Below, piece after piece: positions 22,809 to 31,720 of a DNA stretch of 64,000 nt (position 1 is its first letter; each line of letters starts with the position of its first letter). Both the position numbers and the translations under genes were made by a program. Under the pieces are notes generated by a model. It saw only the letters and a program-made list of their open reading frames with translations, had not been told where the DNA came from and did no database searches. The stretch comes from Gordonia humi. Its GTDB lineage: Bacteria; Actinomycetota; Actinomycetes; Mycobacteriales; Mycobacteriaceae. The DNA lies in assembly GCF_014197435.1 (NCBI RefSeq), contig NZ_JACIFP010000001.1:372001-436000 (forward strand). Direction: 5' to 3'.

Positions 22809-23807
22809 TCAGCCCAATGCGGGAGCCAGGGCCTGCCACGCCAGCGGCAGGTCCTGCTTCCAGTAGTCCCACCGGTGCGTGCCGATCAGGCGGAAGTTCG
22901 ACTGGAACGGCACGTTCTTGGCACGCAGCTGCGCGGCGAACTCCAATGAGCAGCGGTTGGCGCCGACCTCGAGTGCCGATCCGGCCGCCAGCTGGGCGTC
23001 CTCGGGGCCTTCTTTCGGGTCGAGTTCGGCGGCCAGGTCGAGCGGGCCGATCGCACCGGACCCGGACGAGAGGAAGAGCGCCTTCCCGCGCAGCGAGTCG
23101 ATGCGACGCGCCGGATCGTGCGCCGACCAGGTCTTACCCCCGGGGGTGCCCCACATCTTAGTAGCGTCCGCACCGCTCTTGGCCAGAGTGGTCCGCACGT
23201 ACGCCTCATTGGCCGGACCGGACACCGGTGGGCATCCGCTCAGTGACGCGACGCCCTGGTAGAGCGCCGGATTGCGAGTGGCCAACGCGAACGCCGACTG
23301 ACCGCCCATCGACAGACCGAGCACACCGTTGCGGCCCGATCCGGAGAACTTCGCGTCGATCAGCGGCGGCAGTTCCTTGGTCAGGAACGTCTCCCACTGC
23401 GGCTTGCCGACCTTGGCGTCGGTGTACTCCCAGTTCGTGTAGAACGACGCGGCGCCGCCCGCGGGCAGGACCACGTTGACGTTCCTACCTGCGAAGTAGC
23501 GCGCAGCACCGCCCTTGGTGATCCAGTCGCTGACGTCGTCCCCGGCGTCGGCGCCGTCGAGCATGTAGAGCGACGGCCGGGGCGCATCGCCGCCGGGAGT
23601 CAGCACCGTGACCTTCATCTTCTCGCCCATCGACGGCGAGTTCACCGTCAGGTCCACTCGGTGTTGGGACACCGTCTTCGCGGCGACGATCCGAGCGACG
23701 TTCCGCTTGGACGGCGCCGCGTCGGCGATCGCCGCCGGAATCAGACCTGCGGCGAGAGCGGCTGCGCTGAGCGCCACGAGGACACGAGTCGATCGAATGG
23801 ACCACAT
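22809..23807 (-). CDS. Mycolyltransferase/antigen 85-like esterase
   Basis: A secreted alpha/beta hydrolase of 332 residues that transfers mycolyl groups onto trehalose or arabinogalactan outside the membrane. The signal peptide spans about 1-31 (RSTRVLVALSAAALAAGLIP, then ADAAP). The nucleophile is S166 in GLSMGGQSA; the C-terminal GTHRWDYWKQDLPLAW supplies the histidine, as in antigen 85. YMLDGADAGDDVSDWITKGGA matches the family's oxyanion region. It implies a mycolic-acid envelope. The ATG at 23807 follows TACGCT by 8 nt. It is convergent with the aminotransferase gene. Confidence 0.88.
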   Translation of the reverse strand: MWSIRSTRVLVALSAAALAAGLIPAAIADAAPSKRNVARIVAAKTVSQHRVDLTVNSPSMGEKMKVTVLTPGGDAPRPSLYMLDGADAGDDVSDWITKGGAARYFAGRNVNVVLPAGGAASFYTNWEYTDAKVGKPQWETFLTKELPPLIDAKFSGSGRNGVLGLSMGGQSAFALATRNPALYQGVASLSGCPPVSGPANEAYVRTTLAKSGADATKMWGTPGGKTWSAHDPARRIDSLRGKALFLSSGSGAIGPLDLAAELDPKEGPEDAQLAAGSALEVGANRCSLEFAAQLRAKNVPFQSNFRLIGTHRWDYWKQDLPLAWQALAPALG

Positions 23808-23815
23808 GGTGGTCC

Positions 23816-23821
23816 AGCGTA
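23816..23821 (-). promoter_or_regulatory. Leaderless -10 box of mycolyltransferase gene (TACGCT)
   Basis: Minus-strand TACGCT ends 8 nt before the ATG at 23807. Confidence 0.4.
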
Positions 23822-23895
23822 CCGAAGATTACTGGGGAGTAGGTGAGGACGGGCTTAAGTTCTCCGCACAATCCGGTGATCGACGTGCAGCGCGT

Positions 23896-23901
23896 TACAC
23901 T
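23896..23901 (+). promoter_or_regulatory. Leaderless -10 box of thioesterase gene (TACACT)
   Basis: TACACT ends 6 nt before the ATG at 23908. Confidence 0.4.
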
Positions 23902-23907
23902 GCGCGA

Positions 23908-24339
23908 ATGGCTGAAATCTCCTACGCGTTCGTCGCTCATGTGCCGGTTCGCTGGTCCGATATGGACGCGTTCGGACACATCAACCACGCGCGTGTGGTG
24001 ACTCTCATGGAGGAGGCCCGGATCGCGTGGCTGCTGAGCGCGGGCGACGAGTACGCCCCTCTCATCAAGAGCGCGATGATCGTGCACGTCGACATCCGCT
24101 ATCAGGCGCAGCTGCGGCACGAGGACTCTCCGGTGCGTGTCGGCATGTGGATCAAGGGACACCGTTCGGTCGACTTCACCATCGGCTACGAGATCCGCGG
24201 TGCCACTGCGAGCGACGACGATCGCGCCGCCTGCGTCGCGTTCACGCAGATGGCCGTCGTCGACGTCGAGAACCACCGGCTGCGACGGCTCACCGACACC
24301 GAGAAGGGGTATCTGAAGGAGTGGGGCCGGGCCGCCTAA
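23908..24339 (+). CDS. Acyl-CoA thioesterase, hot-dog fold (4HBT)
   Basis: A 143-residue single hot-dog domain. VRWSDMDAFGHINHARVVTLMEEAR is the signature of 4-hydroxybenzoyl-CoA-thioesterase-type enzymes with the catalytic Asp in SDMDAFGH. IVHVDIRYQAQLRHEDSPV completes the core strand. It hydrolyses acyl-CoA; chain preference is unknown. The ATG at 23908 has a -10-like box 6 nt upstream. It overlaps the convergent next gene by 4 bp at the stop codons. Confidence 0.87.
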   Translation: MAEISYAFVAHVPVRWSDMDAFGHINHARVVTLMEEARIAWLLSAGDEYAPLIKSAMIVHVDIRYQAQLRHEDSPVRVGMWIKGHRSVDFTIGYEIRGATASDDDRAACVAFTQMAVVDVENHRLRRLTDTEKGYLKEWGRAA

Positions 24340-25544
24340 CGTCCCGGTTCGTACCTCTCGGGCAGTTCCCGCTGCGCACTCGGCCCGAGCTGGGCGATGT
24401 TGCCCTGCAGCACGTCCCGGTACACCCGAAGCTGTTCCTCACCGCTGCGCACCTGCTGGGAGAGCCTGCGCGTGTGATCGGCGCCGATCTCGCGATCGCC
24501 GGACCGGGACAGCAGGTGGTCGATGCGGGCGTCGATGGTCGACGCCCTGTCGAATTCGTCGAGCAGGCGGAGTTCGATCGAGGCCGACTCGACGGTGGAC
24601 GCGATCTCGCTGAACGCGTGCACCCGATCGATCAGCTCCGACCAGACCGGGCGCAGCGCGCTCTCCCGCGCCTCGATGTGCTCGATGAAGCCGCGGTCGA
24701 ATCCACCGTTGTTCTTCGCCTGGTCGAGGTCGACGCGCAGAGCCCGCAGAGCGACGATGTCGGAGGCGATCTCGGCGAGTTCGGCGTGCAGGTTGACCTG
24801 TACCCGCTGCATTTCGAAATGATCCGACAGCCACGCCGGATTGTTTCGGATGCGGTCGTAGTAGTGCCCGGCGATGAACAGCAGGGTCTCGTAGCCGTCG
24901 GCGAACGACGCACCGCGCGCGGCCGTCCCGCCGCCGATGGCGTCGGGTCCGAAGACCTGCGCGGCCATCTCCTCCACCTGCCGTCGCGGGCCGCGGCCGC
25001 CGACCTGCCCGACGACGCCGACGAACTTGTCGAACACATCGGTGCCCGCCTTGCGCGCCCCCGTCGGACGGTCCGGGACCGGAGTGCAGAGCAGGCCCGA
25101 GAACAACTGTTCGCGCTCGTCGATCTCCAAGTAGACGTTCTCGCGGCGTTCGCGCCGGACTGCGCGCGTCCCGCTGGGCATCACACCCTTGGCGGTGACC
25201 ACCGCGCGGTGCGCGTCCTCGCGGCGACGGTTCAAGGTCGCCAGCCGCGACCGCACGATCGGCTGGACCAGGTTCGGCAGCACCGTCGTACCGAGGTATT
25301 TCTCGGCGTGCACGATGCTGCGTTGGACTCGTCGGAGTTCGCTGTATCCGTTGGACGGTGACGGCAGCGGGAGGTTCAGGGACGCACGGCGGACCACCAC
25401 GGAGCGCGCCGTCGGCGCGAGGTAGCCCGCCGCGATCAGGATGCACGCCAGGTCGGAGAGTTCGGGCGGCTGCCCGGGCACCCGGGACTCGTTCGTCCAT
25501 TGCCGGAGGTCATCGGCGGTGACGGAACGGTTCGGTGCGGACAT
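24336..25544 (-). CDS. Conserved hypothetical protein, helical
   Basis: A 402-residue cytoplasmic protein without signal peptide or membrane segment. It is rich in long charged helices, for example LHAELAEIASDIVALRALRVDLDQAK and ARIDHLLSRSGDREIG, suggesting coiled coil in the C-terminal half. The N-terminus TADDLRQWTNESRVPGQPPELSD may be a small DNA- or protein-binding module. No catalytic motif is recognised. The ATG at 25544 follows TAACAT by 6 nt. Its stop overlaps that of the thioesterase gene. Confidence 0.65.
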   Translation of the reverse strand: MSAPNRSVTADDLRQWTNESRVPGQPPELSDLACILIAAGYLAPTARSVVVRRASLNLPLPSPSNGYSELRRVQRSIVHAEKYLGTTVLPNLVQPIVRSRLATLNRRREDAHRAVVTAKGVMPSGTRAVRRERRENVYLEIDEREQLFSGLLCTPVPDRPTGARKAGTDVFDKFVGVVGQVGGRGPRRQVEEMAAQVFGPDAIGGGTAARGASFADGYETLLFIAGHYYDRIRNNPAWLSDHFEMQRVQVNLHAELAEIASDIVALRALRVDLDQAKNNGGFDRGFIEHIEARESALRPVWSELIDRVHAFSEIASTVESASIELRLLDEFDRASTIDARIDHLLSRSGDREIGADHTRRLSQQVRSGEEQLRVYRDVLQGNIAQLGPSAQRELPERYEPGR

Positions 25545-25550
25545 ACGGCC

Positions 25551-25556
25551 ATGTTA
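25551..25556 (-). promoter_or_regulatory. Leaderless -10 box (TAACAT)
   Basis: Minus-strand TAACAT ends 6 nt before the ATG at 25544. Confidence 0.4.
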
Positions 25557-25598
25557 CCGGCGGTGGCGGACAATCCCCAGGTCATGTCGGCCACACCG

Positions 25599-26693
25599 TC
25601 ATCTCGCCCACAGCGGCGACGTGACGCGATGCAGCACCCAGGCGACCGGGACGCTGATCGCCGTCGTCACCGCGAAAGCGATGAGGATCCGACCGGTGAA
25701 GACCGGGTAGCCGAGCAGATCCATCACCAGTTCGAGGACCATGACGTGAACCAGGAAGAACTCGTAGGAGATCTCGCCGAACCACACCATCGGTCTGCTG
25801 CCGCAGAACCGGGTCCACCAGTCCGCGGATCCGACCACCAGCGGACCGATCAGTCCGAGCGCCACCACCAGGTACAGCGTGTGCTTGGCGATCGCCGCAC
25901 CCGCGTCGTTCGGCACGATCGTCGGCTCCCCCGCGAATGCGCCGGCAGACGATGCGAAGGCGACGACGGCGATCGCGGTTCCGCCTGCCGCGGACCACGA
26001 TCGGATCAGCTGCGCGACGACGGCCAACAGCATGCCGGCGATGAACCAGCTCGCGAACGCCGGAGCCCACAGTCGAGCGGTGAGGTCCACCCCGTCGCTG
26101 TGCGTGACCAGCGTCCAGATCGGCGAGATGAGCATGAGCCCGCCGAGCACGACGATCAGCAGATCCGGACGCCAACGATCCCGGCACACGTAGCGGGCCA
26201 GCGGGTACGCGACGACCGGCAGCGCGATGTAGTAGACCACCTCGGCGGCCAGGCTCCACATCTGGGTCAGCCCGGTGTGCAGGTGTCCGAAGCCGTACAC
26301 CTGCGTCAACGTGAGATTCCGGATCAGTCCGGAGACGCCCTGTCCCAACTCGGACGTGTCGGCCCGGACCAGGTAGATCAGATACACGGCGACGACGGTG
26401 ATCCAGTACGCGGGCACGATCCTTCGGATGCGGTGCCAGGCGTACCGCCCCAGCGGCGGGTGCGTCCCGGATTCGGCGCGCAACGCCGCCACCCACGGCC
26501 GGAACAGCAGGTATCCGGACAGAACGAAGAAGATCGTCACGCCGACCTCGAACCGCGCGAAGAGCCTGCCGAGGTAGTCGTCGGTGTAGTGCCCGGTCCA
26601 GAACGCGGCGTGAGTGAGGCAGACGGTCAGCGCGGCGACTGTGCGGACGCCGGTCAGCGCGGGGCGTCGACCGGTGCCTGTCGACGCGGTCAG
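25599..26693 (-). CDS. Acyltransferase 3 family membrane protein
   Basis: A polytopic membrane O-acyltransferase of about 364 residues. RPALTGVRTVAALTVCLTHAA with the catalytic-type His, FFVLSGYLLFRPW, RRIVPAYWITV and GEISYEFFLVHVMVLELV are family hallmarks, and about ten membrane helices are predictable. Such proteins acylate surface sugars or lipids. No ATG, GTG or TTG exists before the conserved region. The only plausible start is a CTG at 26693 that overlaps the stop of the response regulator (CTGA), so expression would rely on re-initiation. It is the last gene of the exporter/two-component operon. Confidence 0.82.
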   Translation of the reverse strand: MTASTGTGRRPALTGVRTVAALTVCLTHAAFWTGHYTDDYLGRLFARFEVGVTIFFVLSGYLLFRPWVAALRAESGTHPPLGRYAWHRIRRIVPAYWITVVAVYLIYLVRADTSELGQGVSGLIRNLTLTQVYGFGHLHTGLTQMWSLAAEVVYYIALPVVAYPLARYVCRDRWRPDLLIVVLGGLMLISPIWTLVTHSDGVDLTARLWAPAFASWFIAGMLLAVVAQLIRSWSAAGGTAIAVVAFASSAGAFAGEPTIVPNDAGAAIAKHTLYLVVALGLIGPLVVGSADWWTRFCGSRPMVWFGEISYEFFLVHVMVLELVMDLLGYPVFTGRILIAFAVTTAISVPVAWVLHRVTSPLWAR

Positions 26694-27298
26694 ATCCAGC
26701 CCCGCTCGTGGGCGACGCGGGCGGCCTCGGCGCGTGTGGACGTCCCCGTCTTGCCGATGGCCGACGACAGGTGATTGCGCACGGTGCCCTGCGACAGATG
26801 CACCGCGCCCGCGATCGCGGCGACGGTGCCGCCCGCGAGCGCCTCGCGCAGGACGTCGCACTCGCGGGGGGTCAGCGGGTTCTCGCCGCTGGTCAGGCTC
26901 TCGGTGGCCAGGGTGGGGTCGATGACGCGGAGTCCGGCGTGGATGCGACGCACGGCGTCGGCGAGTTGAGCGGCGGGCGTGTCCTTGACGACGAAGCCGG
27001 AGGCGCCCGCGTCGATCGCACGACGGAGGTAGCCGGGTCGACCGAACGTGGTGACGATCAACGTCCGCACCCCGGGCAGTTGCGCGGTGACCTGCGCGGC
27101 CGCGTCGATGCCGTCGAGCCCCGGCATCTCGATGTCGAGCAGGCACACCTGCGCATCGCTCGCGCGCGCCGCGTCGACCACCTCGTCGCCGCGCCCCACC
27201 TGGGCGACCACGTCGAGGTCCCCTTCCAGATCGAGGAGGGCGGCGAGTGCACCGCGGACGAGAGCCTGGTCGTCGGCGAGCAGCAGGCGGATGGTCAC
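26690..27298 (-). CDS. NarL/LuxR-type response regulator (DesR-like)
   Basis: A 202-residue regulator with an N-terminal receiver domain (DD at 9-10, phospho-acceptor D55 in CLLDIEMPGLDG, K in VVKDT) and a C-terminal LuxR helix-turn-helix (NPLTPRECDVLREALAGGTV, LSQGTVRNHLSSAIGKTGT). It uses a GTG start at 27298, 3 bp after the kinase stop, so the pair is co-translated. Members of this class control membrane-lipid or exporter genes; here the probable target is the same operon. Confidence 0.9.
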   Translation of the reverse strand: MTIRLLLADDQALVRGALAALLDLEGDLDVVAQVGRGDEVVDAARASDAQVCLLDIEMPGLDGIDAAAQVTAQLPGVRTLIVTTFGRPGYLRRAIDAGASGFVVKDTPAAQLADAVRRIHAGLRVIDPTLATESLTSGENPLTPRECDVLREALAGGTVAAIAGAVHLSQGTVRNHLSSAIGKTGTSTRAEAARVAHERGWI

Positions 27299-27301
27299 GA
27301 T

Positions 27302-28462
27302 CTACATCCCACCATGCGGTGCCATCGACGCGGTGACGACGGTCCCGTCCTCGTCGGATCGGACGATCAGCTCGCCGCCCGCGTCGGCGACCCGCTCGGA
27401 CAGACCGCGCAGGCCGTTCCCGTACACGAGCAGCGGCGATCCGGTGCCGTCGTCGCTCACGGCGATCGTGTCCCGCTCGACCGCCACCCGGCACGACGAC
27501 GCCCCGCTGTGCCGCACCACGTTGGTCACCGATTCGCGCAGCACCCAGGCGAACAGCGTCGCGTGCGGGGTGTCGACATCGTCCGGGTCTGGGACGTCGG
27601 CGTCGATGCCCGCGGCGCTCAACGCGCTCGCCGCCGAGGCCAGCCCGCTGGGGAGCTCCGGGGTCCGCAACCGTCCGACGGTGGACCGGACCTCGGCGAG
27701 AGCGTCCCGGGACAGCTTGTTGACCTCGGCGATCTCGGCTTTCGCACGCTCCGGGTCGAGGTCGACGAGTCGGCCGGCGAGTTCGGTCTTCACCGAGATG
27801 ACGGTGAGCGAGTGCCCGAGGATGTCGTGCACATCGCGCGCCACGCTCTCGCGTTCGGCGACGACGGCGAGCTCGGAGTTGAGCTGACGCTGGCGCTCCT
27901 CGCCCGCTTCGCGCTCACGCTCGCGTTCGCTGACCGCACGGATCGCGATCATCGTCGTGCCGACGGCCACCATGATGGCGAAGGTTCCGAAGTCGACGTT
28001 CCAGCCCGCCAGTTTCGGGACCGCGTAGGTCGCCGCGACCAGAAGGATCACGATGACCACCTGCAGCCGTCGCGGCGCGATGAACGACACGACCGCCATC
28101 AGGAACCCGGCGAGACCGAAGGCATCGGCGTGGATGACCGGGAACAGGGCCACCGTCAGTACGACGAGGGTCGCGGTGAACAGCCATCGCGCCCGGTCGT
28201 GCTCGCCGGAGGATTCGCGCGGCGGGCTGCTCATCAGTACGATGCACGCCGCGACGTAGACCAGGAAGAACACCCCGAGGTCGACGAAGCCGAGCACCTT
28301 GACCAGCGTCGAGTTGTCGGATTTCGCGACCGCGACCAGCGGGTACACCAGGAAGATCAACCAGACGGCGCCGAACGCCCAGCGCCAACTGCGCCAGGGC
28401 ATCCGGTCGTCGTCGCGGATCCTGTCGATCCGGTCCCGGTCGAGGACGGGGCTCATGGACAT
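27302..28462 (-). CDS. Sensor histidine kinase, DesK-like
   Basis: A 386-residue kinase. The first 180 residues hold about five or six membrane helices (FGAVWLIFLVYPLVAVA, VFFLVYVAACIVLM and others). The dimerisation box ERESVARDVHDILGHSLTVISVK carries the phospho-His in RDVHD. The ATPase end has ESVTNVVRHSGAS (N box) and GNGLRGLSERVADAGG (G box). There is no large periplasmic sensor, so the stimulus is probably in the membrane. It follows the permease gene by 4 bp and precedes the response regulator by 3 bp. Confidence 0.9.
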   Translation of the reverse strand: MSMSPVLDRDRIDRIRDDDRMPWRSWRWAFGAVWLIFLVYPLVAVAKSDNSTLVKVLGFVDLGVFFLVYVAACIVLMSSPPRESSGEHDRARWLFTATLVVLTVALFPVIHADAFGLAGFLMAVVSFIAPRRLQVVIVILLVAATYAVPKLAGWNVDFGTFAIMVAVGTTMIAIRAVSEREREREAGEERQRQLNSELAVVAERESVARDVHDILGHSLTVISVKTELAGRLVDLDPERAKAEIAEVNKLSRDALAEVRSTVGRLRTPELPSGLASAASALSAAGIDADVPDPDDVDTPHATLFAWVLRESVTNVVRHSGASSCRVAVERDTIAVSDDGTGSPLLVYGNGLRGLSERVADAGGELIVRSDEDGTVVTASMAPHGGM

Positions 28463-28466
28463 CCTT

Positions 28467-29234
28467 CTACTGGCGGTTGCTACTGCGAGAGTAGAAGAAG
28501 GCCGCGGTGGCGGCGAATGTTCCAGCCCAGAAGATGACGTTGACGATCATGATCCAGAGCGCGACGTGGGTGCCGTACATGTTGACGCCCTCGTCGAGCG
28601 GGTACCGGGCCAACGAGACCACGCCGTACATGGGAGTGAACTGGGCGATGGTCAGCATGGCGCCGTTGAGCGGGACGAACACATTGCCCGCGAAGGCCAG
28701 GAGGGCCAGGATGCCGCCGAGCGCCTGCATCGCGCCGTCGGACTTCAGGATGCTGCCGAGCGCCAACCCCAACGCCGCGAACAGCGACGAGCCGAGCCAG
28801 CCGATCAACAGGCAGACGATCCAGATCCAGGCCGGGGCCTCGGCCCCGCTGACCGCTCCGACGACCGCCAGCACGATCACCGGGAGCGCGCTCATCACGA
28901 GGGCCAGCGCGATCTTCGTTGCGGTGTAGCCGGACGGTTTGAGCGGAGTCATCATCAGGGTGCGGGTCCAGCCCTCCTTCTGCTCGATCGACACCGACGC
29001 CGCATTCGACGCCGCGGCCAGGATCGAGCCGTAGACGGCCATGCCGATCAGGACGTAGAAGGCGACGTTGCCGTCACCGATCCGGTCGTCTCCCGACTGG
29101 GTGGCGCCGAAGACGAGGTAGAGCAGGGCGGGCATCGCGATGGTGAAGATCATCGCGCGACGGTTCCGCAGCACGCGGCGGACGTCGAGCTTGAGGTAGG
29201 TGGGCGCGATTCCGGCGCCGGTGAGAACGGACAT
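28467..29234 (-). CDS. ABC-2 type exporter permease
   Basis: A 255-residue six-helix permease. LKLDVRRVLRNRRAMIFTIAMPALLYLVFG is the typical first segment. GWTRTLMMTPLKPSGYTATKIALALV is the coupling region with the ATPase. FAGNVFVPLNGAMLTIAQFTPMY precedes the last helix pair. It pairs with the ATPase encoded 26 bp upstream. Substrates of similar DrrB/NatB-type systems are drugs, lipids or ions; none is indicated here. Confidence 0.87.
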   Translation of the reverse strand: MSVLTGAGIAPTYLKLDVRRVLRNRRAMIFTIAMPALLYLVFGATQSGDDRIGDGNVAFYVLIGMAVYGSILAAASNAASVSIEQKEGWTRTLMMTPLKPSGYTATKIALALVMSALPVIVLAVVGAVSGAEAPAWIWIVCLLIGWLGSSLFAALGLALGSILKSDGAMQALGGILALLAFAGNVFVPLNGAMLTIAQFTPMYGVVSLARYPLDEGVNMYGTHVALWIMIVNVIFWAGTFAATAAFFYSRSSNRQ

Positions 29235-29260
29235 GGTCGTAGCCTTTCTGTGGTCGACGG

Positions 29261-30166
29261 TCAGGCGTCGGCGGTGAGGGTGACGAAGGCGTCTTCGAGG
29301 TTGTGCGCGGCGATCTCGACCTCGCGAGCCTTCGTGCTCGTGAGCAGGTGCCGGGCGAGGCAGTCGGAGTCGGGCAGCGACAGGTACAGACGTCCGCCGC
29401 GCCGCTCGCGGACCTCGAGTCCGGGGAACACGCGCAGAAGCCCGGGGACGGCGTCGTCGTCGAGTACCGCGGAGACGACGCGGCGGCTGGCACGGGTCCG
29501 GATCTCGGCGGTCGAGCCGTCGGCGACGACGTGCCCGCCCGCGATCATCACGATGCGGTCCGCGAACGCGTCGGCCTCCTCCAGGTAGTGCGTGGCGAAC
29601 AGGACGGTGCGGCCTCGGGTGGCGTCGGCCCGCATCGCGGCCCAGAATCCGCGGCGGGACTCGACGTCCATGCCCGCGGTCGGCTCGTCGAGGACGATCA
29701 GGTCGGGATCGGGCAGCAGCGCCAGCGCGAACTTGAGTCTCTGCTGCTCGCCGCCGGAGCACCGCGACACCTTGCGGTCGCCGATCTCGGCGAGGCCCGC
29801 CCGCTCCATGACCGCGGCGACGTCTGCCGTCCGGTGGTGCAGCGAGGCGACGACACCGATGGTCTCGGCGACGGTGAAGTCGGACATCAGTCCGCCGGTC
29901 TGCATGACCGCGGCGATCCTGCCGTCCCGGGCGGCCTCCCGGGCGTGTCGGCCGAAGACCCGGACGTCGCCGTTGTCCGGGCTGGTGAGTCCCAGGATCA
30001 TGTCGATGGTGGTGGTCTTGCCTGCCCCGTTCGGGCCGAGGAAGGCGACGACCTCCCCCGGGCGGACCGTCAGGTCGATCCCTTTCACCGCGTCGACCAC
30101 GGCGCCCTTGGGCCCGCGGAAGCTCTTGGTCAACTGCGTCGCTTGGATGGCTGGTGTGGCGTTCAT
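29261..30166 (-). CDS. ABC-2 type exporter ATP-binding protein
   Basis: A 301-residue ATPase with Walker A GPNGAGKTTTID, signature CSGGEQQRLKFA (a variant of LSGGQ), Walker B LIVLDEPTAGMD and the switch His in FATHYLEEAD. The C-terminal 70 residues form the extension seen in DrrA-type exporters. It is the first gene of a five-gene minus-strand operon (ATPase, permease, kinase, response regulator, acyltransferase). It is divergent from the GAF-domain regulator across 233 bp. Confidence 0.9.
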   Translation of the reverse strand: MNATPAIQATQLTKSFRGPKGAVVDAVKGIDLTVRPGEVVAFLGPNGAGKTTTIDMILGLTSPDNGDVRVFGRHAREAARDGRIAAVMQTGGLMSDFTVAETIGVVASLHHRTADVAAVMERAGLAEIGDRKVSRCSGGEQQRLKFALALLPDPDLIVLDEPTAGMDVESRRGFWAAMRADATRGRTVLFATHYLEEADAFADRIVMIAGGHVVADGSTAEIRTRASRRVVSAVLDDDAVPGLLRVFPGLEVRERRGGRLYLSLPDSDCLARHLLTSTKAREVEIAAHNLEDAFVTLTADA

Positions 30167-30399
30167 GGCTTCTACGATTCCGCCGATCGGGTCGCGGCAC
30201 CCCGAGCAGATGTCACAACTTCCCCATGACGTCTGTCAGGGGTCGCACCACGACCGGCGAGCACCGAGCCGGGATCGGGCGTTCTCCGTCCGCTCAGGTG
30301 TCGCCCGCAGCGGACGACCCCCGAGCGAAACCCGATGCTATGACCCGCGTCACTACGGGATTTGGCACAATCGTAGGCAGAGTGCGACCGGAGGATGCG

Positions 30400-31653
30400 A
30401 TGTCGGACGGCAAGTCCACTGCCACCCGGGTGCGGCGCGCGTACGAACAGTTCCTGTCGGGCGTGACCCCACCCGACAACGCCGTGCGATCACTCGTGCG
30501 CGAATCGTGGGTGCGCTCGCGCAGCCAGGGGCTCGACGAGGCGCCGGAGGCGACCGCGGGCGACATGTCCGACGCCGATTTCTCCGAGTACCGCGCCGCC
30601 CACCGTCTGGCTCGGGTCCGGCCGCTCATCACGTCCCTGATGCTCGACGACATCGCCGACGCCGGCGTGGTGGTGGCGCTCACCGACCGGCGGGGGCGTC
30701 TCCTCTGGGTGGACGGCGACCGGTCGACCCGTGGCAAGGCGGCGGCGATCAACTTCGTCGAGGGCACCGTGTGGAGCGAGGACCGGGTGGGCACCAACGC
30801 ACCGGGACTCGCGCTGAGCCTGAACCGCGGCGTGCAGATCCTCGGCCCCGAACACTATGCGAGTCCGGTGCAGAACTGGAACTGTGCGGCCGCTCCCGTC
30901 CACGATCCGGTGTCCGGGGAGGTGATCGGCGCCATCGACGTGACCGGCGGAGACGCCGCGGCCGCGCCGTTCGCCCTCGCCGCAGTCCGCTCCGTAGTGG
31001 CCGCGGTGGAACGGGAACTGGCCTCCGGCGCCGTCGACCTCTCGCCGGAGGCGATGTTGACGGCGTCGTCGCAGTCGCATCTGACCGTCCTGTCCGGCGA
31101 ACCCGTGTGGCGAGCGCCCGGCCGGCCCGCGAAGCTCCTCTCGCCCCGGCACGCCGAGATCCTGCTCCTGTTGCACATGAATCCCGACGGGCTCTCCACC
31201 GATCGACTCGCCGACCTGCTGTCCGACGGCGATCTCGGCTCGGTGACGGTCCGCGCCGAGATCTCGCGGCTGCGCCGCGAGGTCGGCGACGTCCTCGCCT
31301 CCCGCCCCTACCGACTGACCGGCGAGGTGACCTCCGACGTGTCGGAGGTCCGTGACGCGATCCTGGCCGGCGAGCTGCGTGCGGCGATCGCCGCACTCGG
31401 CCGCGGCGGTCTGCTCGCCGACTCGCTCTCCCCCGGCCTCACCGACCTGTTCGACGAGATCCGCGAGGACCTCCGCTCGGCGGTGTTCGGCAGTCGCGAC
31501 GTGGTCGCCCTGCAGGCGTGGACGCACTCACCGCACGGCCACGACGACTTCCAGGCGTGGACCGCGCTGCAGCGCGCCCTGCCGCAGGGACATCCCGATG
31601 CGGCGATCGCCGCCGGGCGAGTGCGACTGATCCATCGGCGTTTCGGAGTGTGA
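30400..31653 (+). CDS. GAF-domain transcriptional regulator
   Basis: A 417-residue regulator with the N-terminal layout of AcoR/sigma-54 activators: RRAYEQFLSG, VRESWVRSRSQGLD, then a GAF domain (VVVALTDRRGRLLWVDGD, ESDRVGTNAPG-like GTVWSEDRVGTNAPGLAL, ASPVQNWNCAAAPVHD). It lacks the AAA+ and Fis domains. Instead, residues 245-310 look like a winged helix (SPRHAEILLLLHMNPDGLST, RAEISRLRREVGD). The ATG at 30400 has GGAGG 6 nt upstream. It probably senses a small aromatic or carbonyl ligand; divergent orientation suggests control of the exporter operon, or of nearby catabolic genes. Confidence 0.8.
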   Translation: MSDGKSTATRVRRAYEQFLSGVTPPDNAVRSLVRESWVRSRSQGLDEAPEATAGDMSDADFSEYRAAHRLARVRPLITSLMLDDIADAGVVVALTDRRGRLLWVDGDRSTRGKAAAINFVEGTVWSEDRVGTNAPGLALSLNRGVQILGPEHYASPVQNWNCAAAPVHDPVSGEVIGAIDVTGGDAAAAPFALAAVRSVVAAVERELASGAVDLSPEAMLTASSQSHLTVLSGEPVWRAPGRPAKLLSPRHAEILLLLHMNPDGLSTDRLADLLSDGDLGSVTVRAEISRLRREVGDVLASRPYRLTGEVTSDVSEVRDAILAGELRAAIAALGRGGLLADSLSPGLTDLFDEIREDLRSAVFGSRDVVALQAWTHSPHGHDDFQAWTALQRALPQGHPDAAIAAGRVRLIHRRFGV

Positions 31654-31720
31654 GACGGGTACGGCCGCATCGGGGACCGGAAGTGGAGATCTCATGATGC
31701 CCGCCCCAGCGGCCAGATGA

